A stretch of DNA of 64,000 nucleotides, taken from assembly GCA_963855995.1 (NCBI GenBank), contig OY979717.1:9668001-9732000 (forward strand). Reading direction: 5' to 3'. Below, in pieces: positions 11,246-21,043 of the stretch. The position numbers and the translations under genes were made by a program. The notes under the pieces are model-generated. The model worked only from the letters and a program-made list of their open reading frames with translations. It was not told the DNA's origin and ran no database searches. This stretch comes from Muricea muricata. Taxonomy: Eukaryota > Cnidaria > Anthozoa > Malacalcyonacea > Plexauridae. How positions within the stretch are numbered: the first letter of the stretch is position 1; every line of letters starts with the position of its first letter.

Positions 11246-11312
<67 letters not shown>
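11224..11312 (+). repeat. Hammerhead 3' half plus (TA)n
   Basis: ACATGCATGTC-TGCAGATAG directly precedes a (TA)n tract (11245-11312). This is the helix III/cleavage-site half of the hammerhead family at 420-462, without the CTGATGAG part. A 5'-truncated copy would look like this. Confidence 0.6.
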
Positions 11313-11315
<3 letters not shown>

Positions 11316-11319
11316 AGAG

Positions 11320-12100
11320 CGAGTAATCTAATTGTTTTAGTAGAATCTAGGATAAATAATTGATTCATAAGCTATTTTGTTAAAAATAATACTACATATT
11401 GTCTTTAAATTTAAAAAAATACGGCAGGAAAATTGTTGTTTTGCTACTCGCTATATCTATCGAGGAATAGATAGCGAGTAGAGTAGCCAATCAAATTACA
11501 GCATTCGCATGAGTATGCTAGTATGATTCTACTAAATATATATATACTCCGCCAGCCCAAGTTATAAATTTGCCTCGCTCAGTTTTGTAAGGGTTTTTTG
11601 TAACGAAAGTAATGGGCTGCCGCTCATATATAGGTGATACGGCTGGCTTACCGCGATAAAAGAGAGTAATAAGGGTGTTTTACTTCTCCTGAGGAAGCCG
11701 GCAGGTGCAGTTAACGCCTCAGCAGGCTTCTTTATGGCTTACAAACCAATCTACCGGAACGTTATAATCAATTAAGTACAGACCACCGGTTACACACAGT
11801 GTGTTCCAAAAAACTGAAACTTTTAGAAATTATGTCATTGCTCTTAAACGGCTTCAACGCGTTCTGGCCATATCATAGACTTACTACGTTGCTGTACTCG
11901 TGGACGTTTTTAATAAATTTATAGTATTTATAGTAGTTAATAAAGATATATCTAGTTTTGTAAAATCTAACTGGTATTTAGTATGCGTGAGTAGATGACA
12001 TGGATTTACATGTTTTGAAACGATAGATATCTGGTGAGCGAGATACGCTTCGGGAGAACAAGATAAACGAGATACGCTTCTAAACCAACTCATTGTTGGT
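11320..12100. other. Unassigned sequence with small hairpin
   Basis: A perfect short palindrome (CTACTCGCTAT ... ATAGCGAGTAG) lies at about 11440-11482. No coding gene recognised. Confidence 0.5.
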
Positions 12101-12105
12101 TTATC

Positions 12106-12215
12106 ACGACAGCAGCATCACAACCACGCCCGCTTCGCGGGAGAGGCTTTACAGACCAAGGACTTCGCAAAGCGTAAAAATGAAACCAAAAAATGAGGAA
12201 AAAACAAGAGTTCAA
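12106..12215 (+). repeat. Dispersed repeat, copy 1
   Basis: About 105 bp containing CAGCATCACAA and CAAAGCGTAAAAATGAAACC. It is related in the same orientation to 21503-21612, so related copies flank the disrupted beta-helix gene. Confidence 0.6.
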
Positions 12216-12706
12216 GGACTGGCCGGCACACTAATATTTCAAGAGCTTCAACCTTGCATGCAAATATATTGACAAGAATGTGTTTTTGTCATATAAAGCA
12301 ATCGTTGCGAAAAAACTATAAATGAATTAGAAACGCTTTGTAGTTATAAACTGAATTATTAAGTAACAGCTGCTCGTATATTAACTTAAGTTACCTATGA
12401 ATACTAACAAATTAGGATTAGTTATAATGCACGTTGAAAACACAAATCCGTTCTTTTTTTCCTATGTGGACCTCCAATTCTTAAATTGTATTTAAGCCCA
12501 TGTTCGTTAAGGATTTTATAAAATGGCAAATAAAATTATTACTTTAGTTAAATAGAATTACGAAACACGAAATAAACATACAATACTAAAACATATACAA
12601 TAACTACGTACCGATATGAACATTTAAAGCTTAAATATATTTACTTGCAATGAAATTGAAAACGTTCTGTAAGTGTTCTTACTGAATGTGAATCCTCGAT
12701 TCTTAA

Positions 12707-12901
12707 AGGGCTATATCTACACGATACGATTATTCGCATACAATTCTTACTCTGGCGTATGGAAACGACCGCCGATGTCAGATTTTTACTCGTTCGCTGA
12801 TGGCAAAATTTGAAATCTGACGTTTTTTACGTGTGTTTTTACTCGATCACATATACTAGAATAAGAATCGCATTCGCCAAATCGTATCGTGCAGATAGGC
12901 C
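12707..12901. mobile_element. TTAA-flanked MITE
   Basis: TTAA at 12703-12706 and 12902-12905 flank inverted ends (GGGCTATATCTACACGATACG on the left, CGTATCGTGCAGATAGGCC on the right). TTAA duplication suggests a piggyBac- or Kolobok-type MITE. No coding capacity. Confidence 0.75.
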
Positions 12902-12939
12902 TTAACTGATTACAGTTATATTACACTCAGCCACCTTCA

Positions 12940-14187
12940 TTATGTGCGTTCATTATACGTATACCTTCTGCAGAATGTTAGACATTTTCGAAACAGCAAC
13001 AACAATCTTCCCAATACAGACAATAATACTAGAAACACTAAGAATACCAATGGTGCAACGACTACGATATTTTCAAACGTGTTGAAATAATGAAGCAAAG
13101 CTATATCACCGGACGAAGAAAAAACATCCTCGCCATTATAAAGACTTTTGATCAACGTAAACCCACATAGAACTGTGAGTGTTGAAAGTGAAAGTGACTC
13201 AATAGCGTTGTCACATGGTCGGGTGAACGGTTTAATGTACATGTGGGATGCGAGAATGACAACACAAAGTGTCAGGGTTAACATCATTTTGAGCCTGTTG
13301 TCGTGAATAAAAGTTAGTACAAGAATGAGTGCCAGTCTTCGAAATATCAAGTAGCCTTCCCAAGGAAGAATAGAGTCGGCAAAACACAGAAATGCTTTGT
13401 GTGTCCTGAAAGGACCAAGGAGGACCCGAAGAATGGATGTCTTGCTTTCACTGGTTGTGTTTTCACGGCTTGTTGAACTTAGATTAGTTTGCTCGCACGC
13501 TCGTTCGGCTTGGCATTCATGTAGCGTTGCGTGGCAACAGCAGCCCTGTCGAGTGACGTCACCGTTACGAGTTTCTTCACTCACTGAAGATGTTCTTTGA
13601 CAATTGGTCTCCTCACGTAATGCCTGACATTCATCTTCACCCAGACATTGACTTTGACCTTGACCTTGACCTTGACCTTCGTATTCAATACTATTATGAT
13701 CTTCGCTCATTTGAGCTTCACAATGTTCTATTAAGTTTCTGCTTCTCCTGTGCGTGTGATAATCTTTGAGCAGCAAGTACGACCAAAAACAACAAAATGG
13801 CAATGGAAACATGCACGCGACACAAAACTGCCTCACAGAAATACGGTCAATTTTTAAAAGGTAAGAGCCGAGCACAGGCACAAGACAAAATGGAAACACA
13901 GATGACACGACGGAAACAAGGATGTAATATTGAAATGTTTGGTAGCATCGTATGTTACCATCAAGGAACAGAACTTGCTTGTCACCAACTGGCACACAGT
14001 GAAGCAAGGAGAGGCAGAGTTGGGCTGATGAGGCGTACATTAATAAGGAAATATAGGTGAACGCTGAAGCGATGCGTGCTGTAAACTTTGAACGATGTTC
14101 CTGAGCTACATTTGCGATCAGCGATCTCATCTCGACTGGATTAGGTCGTACACGTTTTAATATGAATCGAACCGCAATGTCTATGAA
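12940..14187 (-). pseudogene. Beta-helix/multi-TM protein gene, 3' part
   Basis: Downstream part of the gene whose upstream part is at 18854-21034. The frame is open from just inside the LINE boundary (YFIDIAVRFILKRV) to the stop. It carries several hydrophobic segments (for example IASAFTYISLLMYASSAQLCL, FQYYILVSVVSSVFPFCL, and a C-terminal LVFLVFLVLLSVLGRLLLLF), an acidic/Gln-rich loop with (GQ)n, and Cys-rich loops. I infer a plasma-membrane protein. The LINE cuts the gene within a transmembrane helix, so this part is separated from its own start. Confidence 0.75.
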
Positions 14188-14334
14188 ATAAATGATTTAA
14201 TAATTTATTTATTGAGAAGACCGATTTAGCAGTCGGAGACTGAATTACACCGGTTTACAAGATTAAAAGAGTTAAGATGAGAATTACAATCAATTATAAG
14301 AACTATTATAGCAATAATTGCATAGATAATTATA

Positions 14335-17300
14335 TTAAGTTTTACTAATGTTAAAAGCTTTACTACTAGCCATTATGAAACTGTTTGCGTATCTATCAGT
14401 TCTACACCTAGGTATTGATAATATGTTATTACCACCACGGAGGGAATATTCTGTATCCCGATTAGAAGGGACAAGGGAATGTAACTTGTGTGATTCGTCG
14501 GTACGCATTCGTTCAAAAAATCTCTTACAGATCGTCTCTCTCCGTATGAACAATGACACCGCATCGGCACGGACCATTGCAATATCATAACAACAATCTG
14601 GGAAGATAATTCGTAGAGCTCTGCGTTGGATCCTTTCGATCTGATCGCTTAAATACTTGGGCAAACTGTGATGCCATACTTCGCACGCGTACTCCAAGAT
14701 TGGTCGGATGCATGTATTAAACACTCGCAGTAACCTGCTAGATGGAATGGAAGATCTCTTTAATAATCGTAGAGCATACAGACGCTTCGCAGCTTTCTTA
14801 CAAATGAAATTAACATGAAGAACCCACTTGAGGTCTTCCGAGATGATTAATCCGAGTAATTTAGCGTGTGACACGACAGAAATGATACAGCCATCAATGG
14901 TAAGTGGTGGAAGTGCTTTGGTATCATAGGTCGAAAAACATACTCGTATTTCCTTGGTTTTAGTGGGATTCAATTTCATATTGTTTTTGGCCACCCAACT
15001 GGAGCATTCACTAATTTGTGCCTGTAAGACTGAAGTGGACGATTGGGCACTCGTAATAATTTCCCATAAAGTAGTGTCGTCTACGAATTTAACAGAATCG
15101 TCAGAGACCTTCAGGTCGTTCACCATGATTAAAAAGAGCAAGGGGCCAAGTTTAGTTCCCTGTGGGACACCACCATTGATTGGTCTCCAACAAGAATAAT
15201 TCTGGCCGATTCTTGTACGCTGTCTTCTGTCAGTAAGAAAGTTGGCTATCCAATTAATAAGGACAGGATGTATGCCCATATTTATCAGTTTATGAAGTAG
15301 GATGTTAAAGTCGATCCGGTCAAATGCTTTTGAGAAATCCAACGTACAGATTCGAAGACAGGTGCCGGGTGTGTCCATAACTTCGTACCATTTATGTAAC
15401 ATATATAATAATGCCATTGTGGAACTTGATCTCTTAAGTGCACCAAATTGGAGGTTATCAATTTGACCACTAACTGATCGCAGAAGCCAACTATAAGGGA
15501 ACGACTCCAAGATCTTGCTTACAATTGGCGTAAGAGATATTGGTCTAAAATCGGAATCAATGTCCAGGGCAGGTGACGATTTTGGCACAGGAGACACATT
15601 GGCGGATTTCCACAACAATGGAATGATTCCTTCTTGAATAGAAGCATTAAAAATTGATGCCAATGGGCGAGATAGGGAGGCAGAGTTCTCACGGAGGAAC
15701 CAAGGGGAAATCTCATCTGGACCTGCCGCCGAATGGGATTTTACAGATATTAGTGCTTTCTCAACTTCATCAACGGAGATAAAGAAATCTGATGGAACAT
15801 CATCAACAGCAATGGGTGACCATGAGAATGGCGGAAGGGTGCTTCCTACAGCAACAAACTTGTCGTTAAACAAGTTGGCTAGGGCGGACCCTGAGTAGGA
15901 TTGACCATTGTATAAGATAGTGGAAACATTTTTTGTTGCACCAAGGCCAGCTATGTTTTTGATGTTAGACCACCACTTATGCGGATTTGATGTAAAACAG
16001 TCGGCGACATTGCTGTTGTAAAATCTTGAACGGGCTCTCTTACAAAGCATATTAACTTTGTTTCTGTAGAGAAGGAACATGATATTATTTCCGCTATTCC
16101 AAGCTTCTTGACGTTTGGAGATTAGTCTTTTGATCTCAGATGTTATCCAGGGCTTATCGCTACTATCCGATTTTATACGTTTCATTGGAAGGTACTGGTC
16201 TACGATACCATTAACAAGGGATGAAAAGTAATGAAACTTATCATTGCAAGAGTCCATTCTATACAGGGGGGACCAGTTTATTCTCGACAAAGCCTCGAAG
16301 ACTAACTTTCGATTAGAAGGACGCGTGTCTCTGACCATTCGGGTACTCCGGGAGTTCATACATTGCTTCAGCGGTTTTATCAACACTGAGTTATGGTCGG
16401 AGAAACCTACAGGTGGGAGAATCTCTGGAACATTATAAAATTTGGACGCATTTGTAAATATTTTGTCTAAGATGTTGGATCCTCTTGTTGCCTGTTTAAC
16501 AACCTGTTTAAGGGAAAACGAATTACATAGTTGACTGTGTCTAAATTGGTTGAAATCCCCTGCAATGATGATAGCTGATGCAGGATAGGATGTCAATGTA
16601 CTGTCGAGGGACTCAATAAGGTGTGTTAACAAGGCTCTATCGTCACTTTTCGGTGGGTGGTAAATTGCAGCTAAAATGATAGAATTAAATCCACGTGGTA
16701 ATCGACTTGGCTTTATTAGGAGCCATAACGATTCAACTTCGGGGTGTGAAAGTTCCTTAAGATGAACCACTGGGATACGATCGTTTACATAAACGCAAAC
16801 ACCTCCGCCTCTTCTACCATCTTGACGGTCGCGCCTGAATGTGGAGAAGCCATTAAGGTTTATAGCTGAATTGTTGACATTAGGAGAAAGCCAAGTTTCC
16901 GTAATGACCACAATATTCACAGAAAATGAAAAAACAGTTCCAGACAGCTCATCAATTTTATTGACTAATGACCTCGAGTTGGATAGGAACAAGGAAGGTA
17001 AGAAGGTATACGAGGCATTGCTGCTTAATTTAATTTTCCGGAGGTTACAACGATTACTGGGTATGCCAGAATTATAACTGCGGATAGTTCGGTGATCGCG
17101 TGCAGTAATCCGAACGGGGATCGTAGTAGAAGGTACCATGTGGGAGTCTATAGGGATTTTAAGAGGGCATGAGGGGATATTTGGGTCCCTCGGAATGTAA
17201 GGGATGATATAATTTTCCGATGGATTATTTAAGTGTTCTCTGGTTTTGCTAGTTTCTATAACCTCATGTTTGAGGGATTCTGTTGGGTGATTAGGCTCGG

Positions 17301-17397
17301 TCAGATCAGCTGCACATGATGTAAAACTCTTGGGTGATACTATACTAGTGTTGATTTGCGAGTCATTTGACTCACAAATTGTAGATAAACTGCCCAT
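14335..17397 (-). CDS. LINE ORF2: endonuclease and reverse transcriptase
   Basis: A 1020-codon ORF. After about 115 residues of Ser/Pro-rich leader it has an apurinic-type endonuclease (SNSRSLVNK, ITETWL, GDFNQF, SDHNSV, all expected catalytic motifs), then a reverse transcriptase (AAGPDEI, DFRPISLT, DFSKAFDRIDF, GVPQGTKLGPLLFL, FVDDTTLW) and a C-terminal region with CEVWH and IQRRALRII. The catalytic motif is FVDD rather than the commoner FADD. It copies the element by target-primed reverse transcription. The ORF overlaps ORF1 by 58 bases in another frame. Intactness suggests recent insertion; mobility is untested. Confidence 0.92.
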   Translation of the reverse strand: MGSLSTICESNDSQINTSIVSPKSFTSCAADLTEPNHPTESLKHEVIETSKTREHLNNPSENYIIPYIPRDPNIPSCPLKIPIDSHMVPSTTIPVRITARDHRTIRSYNSGIPSNRCNLRKIKLSSNASYTFLPSLFLSNSRSLVNKIDELSGTVFSFSVNIVVITETWLSPNVNNSAINLNGFSTFRRDRQDGRRGGGVCVYVNDRIPVVHLKELSHPEVESLWLLIKPSRLPRGFNSIILAAIYHPPKSDDRALLTHLIESLDSTLTSYPASAIIIAGDFNQFRHSQLCNSFSLKQVVKQATRGSNILDKIFTNASKFYNVPEILPPVGFSDHNSVLIKPLKQCMNSRSTRMVRDTRPSNRKLVFEALSRINWSPLYRMDSCNDKFHYFSSLVNGIVDQYLPMKRIKSDSSDKPWITSEIKRLISKRQEAWNSGNNIMFLLYRNKVNMLCKRARSRFYNSNVADCFTSNPHKWWSNIKNIAGLGATKNVSTILYNGQSYSGSALANLFNDKFVAVGSTLPPFSWSPIAVDDVPSDFFISVDEVEKALISVKSHSAAGPDEISPWFLRENSASLSRPLASIFNASIQEGIIPLLWKSANVSPVPKSSPALDIDSDFRPISLTPIVSKILESFPYSWLLRSVSGQIDNLQFGALKRSSSTMALLYMLHKWYEVMDTPGTCLRICTLDFSKAFDRIDFNILLHKLINMGIHPVLINWIANFLTDRRQRTRIGQNYSCWRPINGGVPQGTKLGPLLFLIMVNDLKVSDDSVKFVDDTTLWEIITSAQSSTSVLQAQISECSSWVAKNNMKLNPTKTKEIRVCFSTYDTKALPPLTIDGCIISVVSHAKLLGLIISEDLKWVLHVNFICKKAAKRLYALRLLKRSSIPSSRLLRVFNTCIRPILEYACEVWHHSLPKYLSDQIERIQRRALRIIFPDCCYDIAMVRADAVSLFIRRETICKRFFERMRTDESHKLHSLVPSNRDTEYSLRGGNNILSIPRCRTDRYANSFIMASSKAFNISKT

Positions 17398-18839
17398 TCC
17401 ATAGATTGTTTTTCCAAAACAATGCGCGGGGGACGATAATTGGCAGGGCTCGTTCGAAAAGGAGCAATTTTACGTTGAGGTTGGGTAAAATCCCTTAGAC
17501 ATGAGGTTTTAGATTGACGTAGACCGTGTAAAGGTTTACTCGATCTGTTGGATAATAGAGGACTATTTGATTCCAAAGATTGACACGAAAGCTTAACGTG
17601 CTGCGGGAATAATGATGATTCCTGATTTGAGGATTTAGATTGAAGTATAACGTGACTGTGGCCGTTTGGGATTTTTCCTGAGAGACTCCTCAGACTGTTA
17701 GATAAGAGGGGACTGTTAGATTCCAAAGATTGGCACGGAGTCATAACGTGCTGCGGTAATAATGATGATTCATTTAGGTTGTTTACTTGTTTACAATTAA
17801 AACCTTGGGTATCACACAGCGGTAATTTATTCAAGAACACTTTACTGACATGGCATGGTATTTGCAATTCGGGGGATTGATCCAAATTCTGTTTATTAAC
17901 ATGCGGCGAGGGAGTAATAGGCGCTTGGGGTGGAACAATAGGCGATTGTGGAGGGACAATAGGCACTTGGGGTATAACAATAGGTGGTTGGTTTAGAATA
18001 GTATCATAATCCTTTAAACATTTTTCTAATTTTATGTCCAAGGAATTAATTTTGCTTTTAAGTGCCTCAATTACGGAATTTTCCTTCTCCATTGGGCTTA
18101 TTGTGGGTGCTGCTTTCATACTTTTTCTTCCCTCCCCATCAAGCACAGATTCAAGGTGCACGACGTTGTCATTACCAAAACAAATGGCTTGGGTATTTGC
18201 CAGCGATTGTAGAGCATCTATTCTAGTTAATACAATCTCAAAATTGATTTTCATGTCATCAAACTCAGACACCAAGTCAACACACAAACATTGTTCCCTG
18301 TTAGGATCAACGGTTTGAGAAGATTGATCAACATATTTCGGACTCGGCTGTTTACACATGTCTTCAGCTGCGCAGCACGAAACGTTCAAGGTCTGTGTGT
18401 GCGATGAATTAGTCATGCAATCAATGTCTCGACTATTGAGCTCAGGGGCATTTTGGATACACCCTTTCACGCTGTTTTCGAAAGTATTAAACGATGTTGA
18501 CTTACATGCCGTGACCAAAATTTCGTTTACTAAGTCCCCAGCTTCGCCATGGAATAACAAGGAGTTCAATTTACCTGGATACCATGTGCAGGATAAATCC
18601 GCTATAGAACTCACAAACTTTTTTGAAGTTCCCCCGGCCGATTTCCATTTGCCTTGTTGTGCAAATACACATTCGATAAATTTCTTTAGTGATTCGTAAT
18701 CACTATGCCATCTGATTCGTTTACCATCATAACCTATATCTTGGGAACCTTTATGTCTATAGATTCCTTGAAGATCCCATGTTGATAAACAGATATTTCT
18801 ATTTGAATTGCCGGCCTCAGGCGAGCAACACACCGCCAT
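17340..18839 (-). CDS. LINE ORF1
   Basis: About 499 codons from the ATG at 18839, chosen because the open frame upstream of it belongs to the interrupted host gene. The N-terminal third (WDLQGIYRHKGSQDIGYDGK ... WYPGKLNSLLFHGEAGDLV) looks like a folded domain I cannot name. A heptad-like stretch (IEALKSKINSLDIKLEKCLKDYD) suggests a coiled coil. Proline repeats (IVPPQ-type) and Ser-rich repeats follow. It probably encodes the RNA-binding/oligomerising partner of ORF2, by position. Confidence 0.75.
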   Translation of the reverse strand: MAVCCSPEAGNSNRNICLSTWDLQGIYRHKGSQDIGYDGKRIRWHSDYESLKKFIECVFAQQGKWKSAGGTSKKFVSSIADLSCTWYPGKLNSLLFHGEAGDLVNEILVTACKSTSFNTFENSVKGCIQNAPELNSRDIDCMTNSSHTQTLNVSCCAAEDMCKQPSPKYVDQSSQTVDPNREQCLCVDLVSEFDDMKINFEIVLTRIDALQSLANTQAICFGNDNVVHLESVLDGEGRKSMKAAPTISPMEKENSVIEALKSKINSLDIKLEKCLKDYDTILNQPPIVIPQVPIVPPQSPIVPPQAPITPSPHVNKQNLDQSPELQIPCHVSKVFLNKLPLCDTQGFNCKQVNNLNESSLLPQHVMTPCQSLESNSPLLSNSLRSLSGKIPNGHSHVILQSKSSNQESSLFPQHVKLSCQSLESNSPLLSNRSSKPLHGLRQSKTSCLRDFTQPQRKIAPFRTSPANYRPPRIVLEKQSMEWAVYLQFVSQMTRKSTLV

Positions 18840-18853
18840 TGTGTGATAATGAT

Positions 18854-21034
18854 GCCCAGTAAACCCAATAAACAGTATCCCACCGAATGCAACACGGCAG
18901 CTTTTTGAACAGGGTGAAAATTTTTGATAGGACAACCAAATGATGGAATGTTGACTAAAACCATGCTCAAGAAACTTGAAATATCCTCCCTGAGTTTGCC
19001 AATGATTTCATTTCTATTTTGGTGTCCAACAGTGTTATGAAGTAAGCTCACGACTTGGTAGTAATAGAAGATCACCTTAAGTAATCCACTTTTTTGCATT
19101 TTTCTGCTTTCTAAATTTGTACCCGTTTGTTTTCGTCTTCTAAAAACCCTTAAACTGCCAAAAAGGCTTTTTCCGACAACGCTAAAGATCTCTTCGTGGT
19201 AAAGAAAGAAGATTAAGTATGCAACCAACATGGCGACGGCACCAGGAGCGAACAAAGAAATCGAGCATTCTGTATTTGGAGTACATTGCGAACCAAACAG
19301 GCTATCTGACATTTCTATTGGACACCGTCCACATAGCGTTCCAGTTCTGTTTCCATGGCAACTGTCATAACTGACGCAGTCTTTGGAACTGCAGCAATAC
19401 CCCGGCGGACATTGCGCAAAAGTTATCGAGGAATTTGTTTTGTATCCCCAGAAATTTGGAAGGGCTTTAACTATTCCGTTCACGCAGTTTCCACCCCGAG
19501 GGCACTGAGTGCATTTAATATTTTTAGTTGTATTGTAAATGAATTGTGAACGTTCGAGAGCGTACGTTTTTGGGGAACATTTCTCGCACGTTATGTACAT
19601 GTAAGAACAGAAAAAACTGTGCTCGGCGTTTTTGCAGGTTTTTTGGGCCTTTAATGTATATCCCTGCGGACACAGGATTTTGAAATTCATCTTGATGCTA
19701 ATTCCGGTTGGTTTCTGGAAAGGTATGCGCAAAAAAATTACCTGTCCCTCGTTTAATGCCAGCATATTGAATATATTTTTTCCTGTAAAGTGAATCTTCG
19801 ATTGTCCTCTCGCGTAGAATTGAGTCGCGGCCGACATGGTTTGCCGGTTTTCAAAGTAGCAATCTGCAAATGTAACGTACGTGTACTCAGACGCGGTGAC
19901 GACAGCAGAAAAAGGGCTTTTCTCCGCCTTGTTGTCATAGAAACGACATGACGTCACTCGATGTCTACCTTGGTAAAGGAATATCGCTGGCACTGAATTG
20001 AGTGAACCTTGTCCGTTGAAATTCTGCGTAAACGTGTTGTTGTGAATTACTGTATACTTGATTTTAGACACAGGTGTCCTATATCTTTTGTACACTGCAA
20101 CAAGTATAGCCGCAGAGTTGTTCTTAAAAGCACTGTTTAGTATTTCGACCTCGAAATGTGCACCTTTAATGAATATCGTTCTGAGACTGACGGCTGGTAT
20201 TTCAGTGTTCAAGTTGTTTTCCACTCGGATGTTACGCAAAGAAATATACGTTCCGATTCGTTTCATGTAGTTTTGATCGTTTATTGACAATGACGAAAAC
20301 CTCACGCAATTTACGAATACACAATCCCAAATCGAAATATTAACAATGGTTGCGTAGTTCTTTATTGAAAACAGATTATTGTAACTTAGTGCCGTATACT
20401 GACTGTCGAAGACGCTATTACGAATAAACACCTCAACGGTCTGCCAATGATTTGGGTACTCTTGATTGTAGATAGTTTGGAGTAAAGTTGGATTCTTTTG
20501 GAATACACTGTTTGTTATGTGCAGGGTTAGGTTCGTGCACTTTAACGAAATCGCAAAATTTATATTTTCTCGAAATGTTGAATTGTGTATGGTAACAGAA
20601 CAGTTCACAGAATTCTTGGAGCGTATGCCAAAAAAATTATCAATAATCGTCGTGTTTTCAATTGCCAGCTCATATTTATCAACCTCGCTGCAGTCCACTG
20701 CAGTATCAGCAGAGGTTAATACCAAGTTATAGAACCCAACTTTCAGCATGTTTAACTTCAAGTTCTTTACCACAAAAAGTTTCGCACTTTTCTTACATTT
20801 AATTGTTGGTCGTCCGTTCATTCCATGAAATGAAATCGTCTTATTCAGCTCGATTGAACATGTCGATTCTGTTACATTTCCACATTCCATATAAGGTCTT
20901 CCTTTTGCCGAATCAATATAAATTTGATCTCCATCTTTAGACATCTTCACTGCGTGTCTCACCGTCCGACACGGCGTACTCCAGTTACCACAAGTACTGA
21001 GATTATTTCCACGTTGACTTACAAACCAATATGC
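18854..21034 (-). pseudogene. Beta-helix/multi-TM protein gene, 5' part (cut by LINE)
   Basis: The exon opens after TGTGTTCTCAG (acceptor) at 21034. No ATG occurs at the start of the frame, so a signal-peptide exon is expected upstream. It encodes YWFVSQRGNNLSTCG and CRTVRHAV, then about 350 residues of Asn/Ser/Ile-rich repeats typical of right-handed parallel beta-helices. A Cys-rich module (CPRGGNCVNG, CPPGYCCSSKDC, GTLCGRCP) and hydrophobic segments (FAPGAVAMLVAYLIFFLY, AVLHSVGYCLLGLLG) follow. Many N-glycosylation sequons fit an extracellular domain. The frame runs into the LINE and stops at 18734. Joining 18854 to 14187 keeps the frame. Confidence 0.8.
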
Positions 21035-21043
21035 TGAGAACAC

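Larger units (their letters stand above)
14197..18847 (-). mobile_element. Full-length-looking two-ORF LINE (CR1/jockey group)
   Basis: A 4.65-kb non-LTR retrotransposon on the minus strand, flanked by AATGAT (14191-14196 and 18848-18853, plus strand). ORF1 starts 9 bases inside the 5' boundary. ORF2 overlaps ORF1. The 3' end finishes with AATAAATAAAT-type simple sequence, as in CR1/L2/jockey relatives. No frameshift or stop is seen in either ORF. Confidence 0.9.

Noticed and set aside
11690..11740. Hammerhead (CTGAGGAAGCC)
   Set aside because: Has a CUGANGA-like start but no GAAA after the hairpin.
13397..14060. Plus-strand ORFs opposite the beta-helix gene and opposite gypsy and LINE ORFs
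   Set aside because: They are antisense shadows of well-supported minus-strand coding regions.
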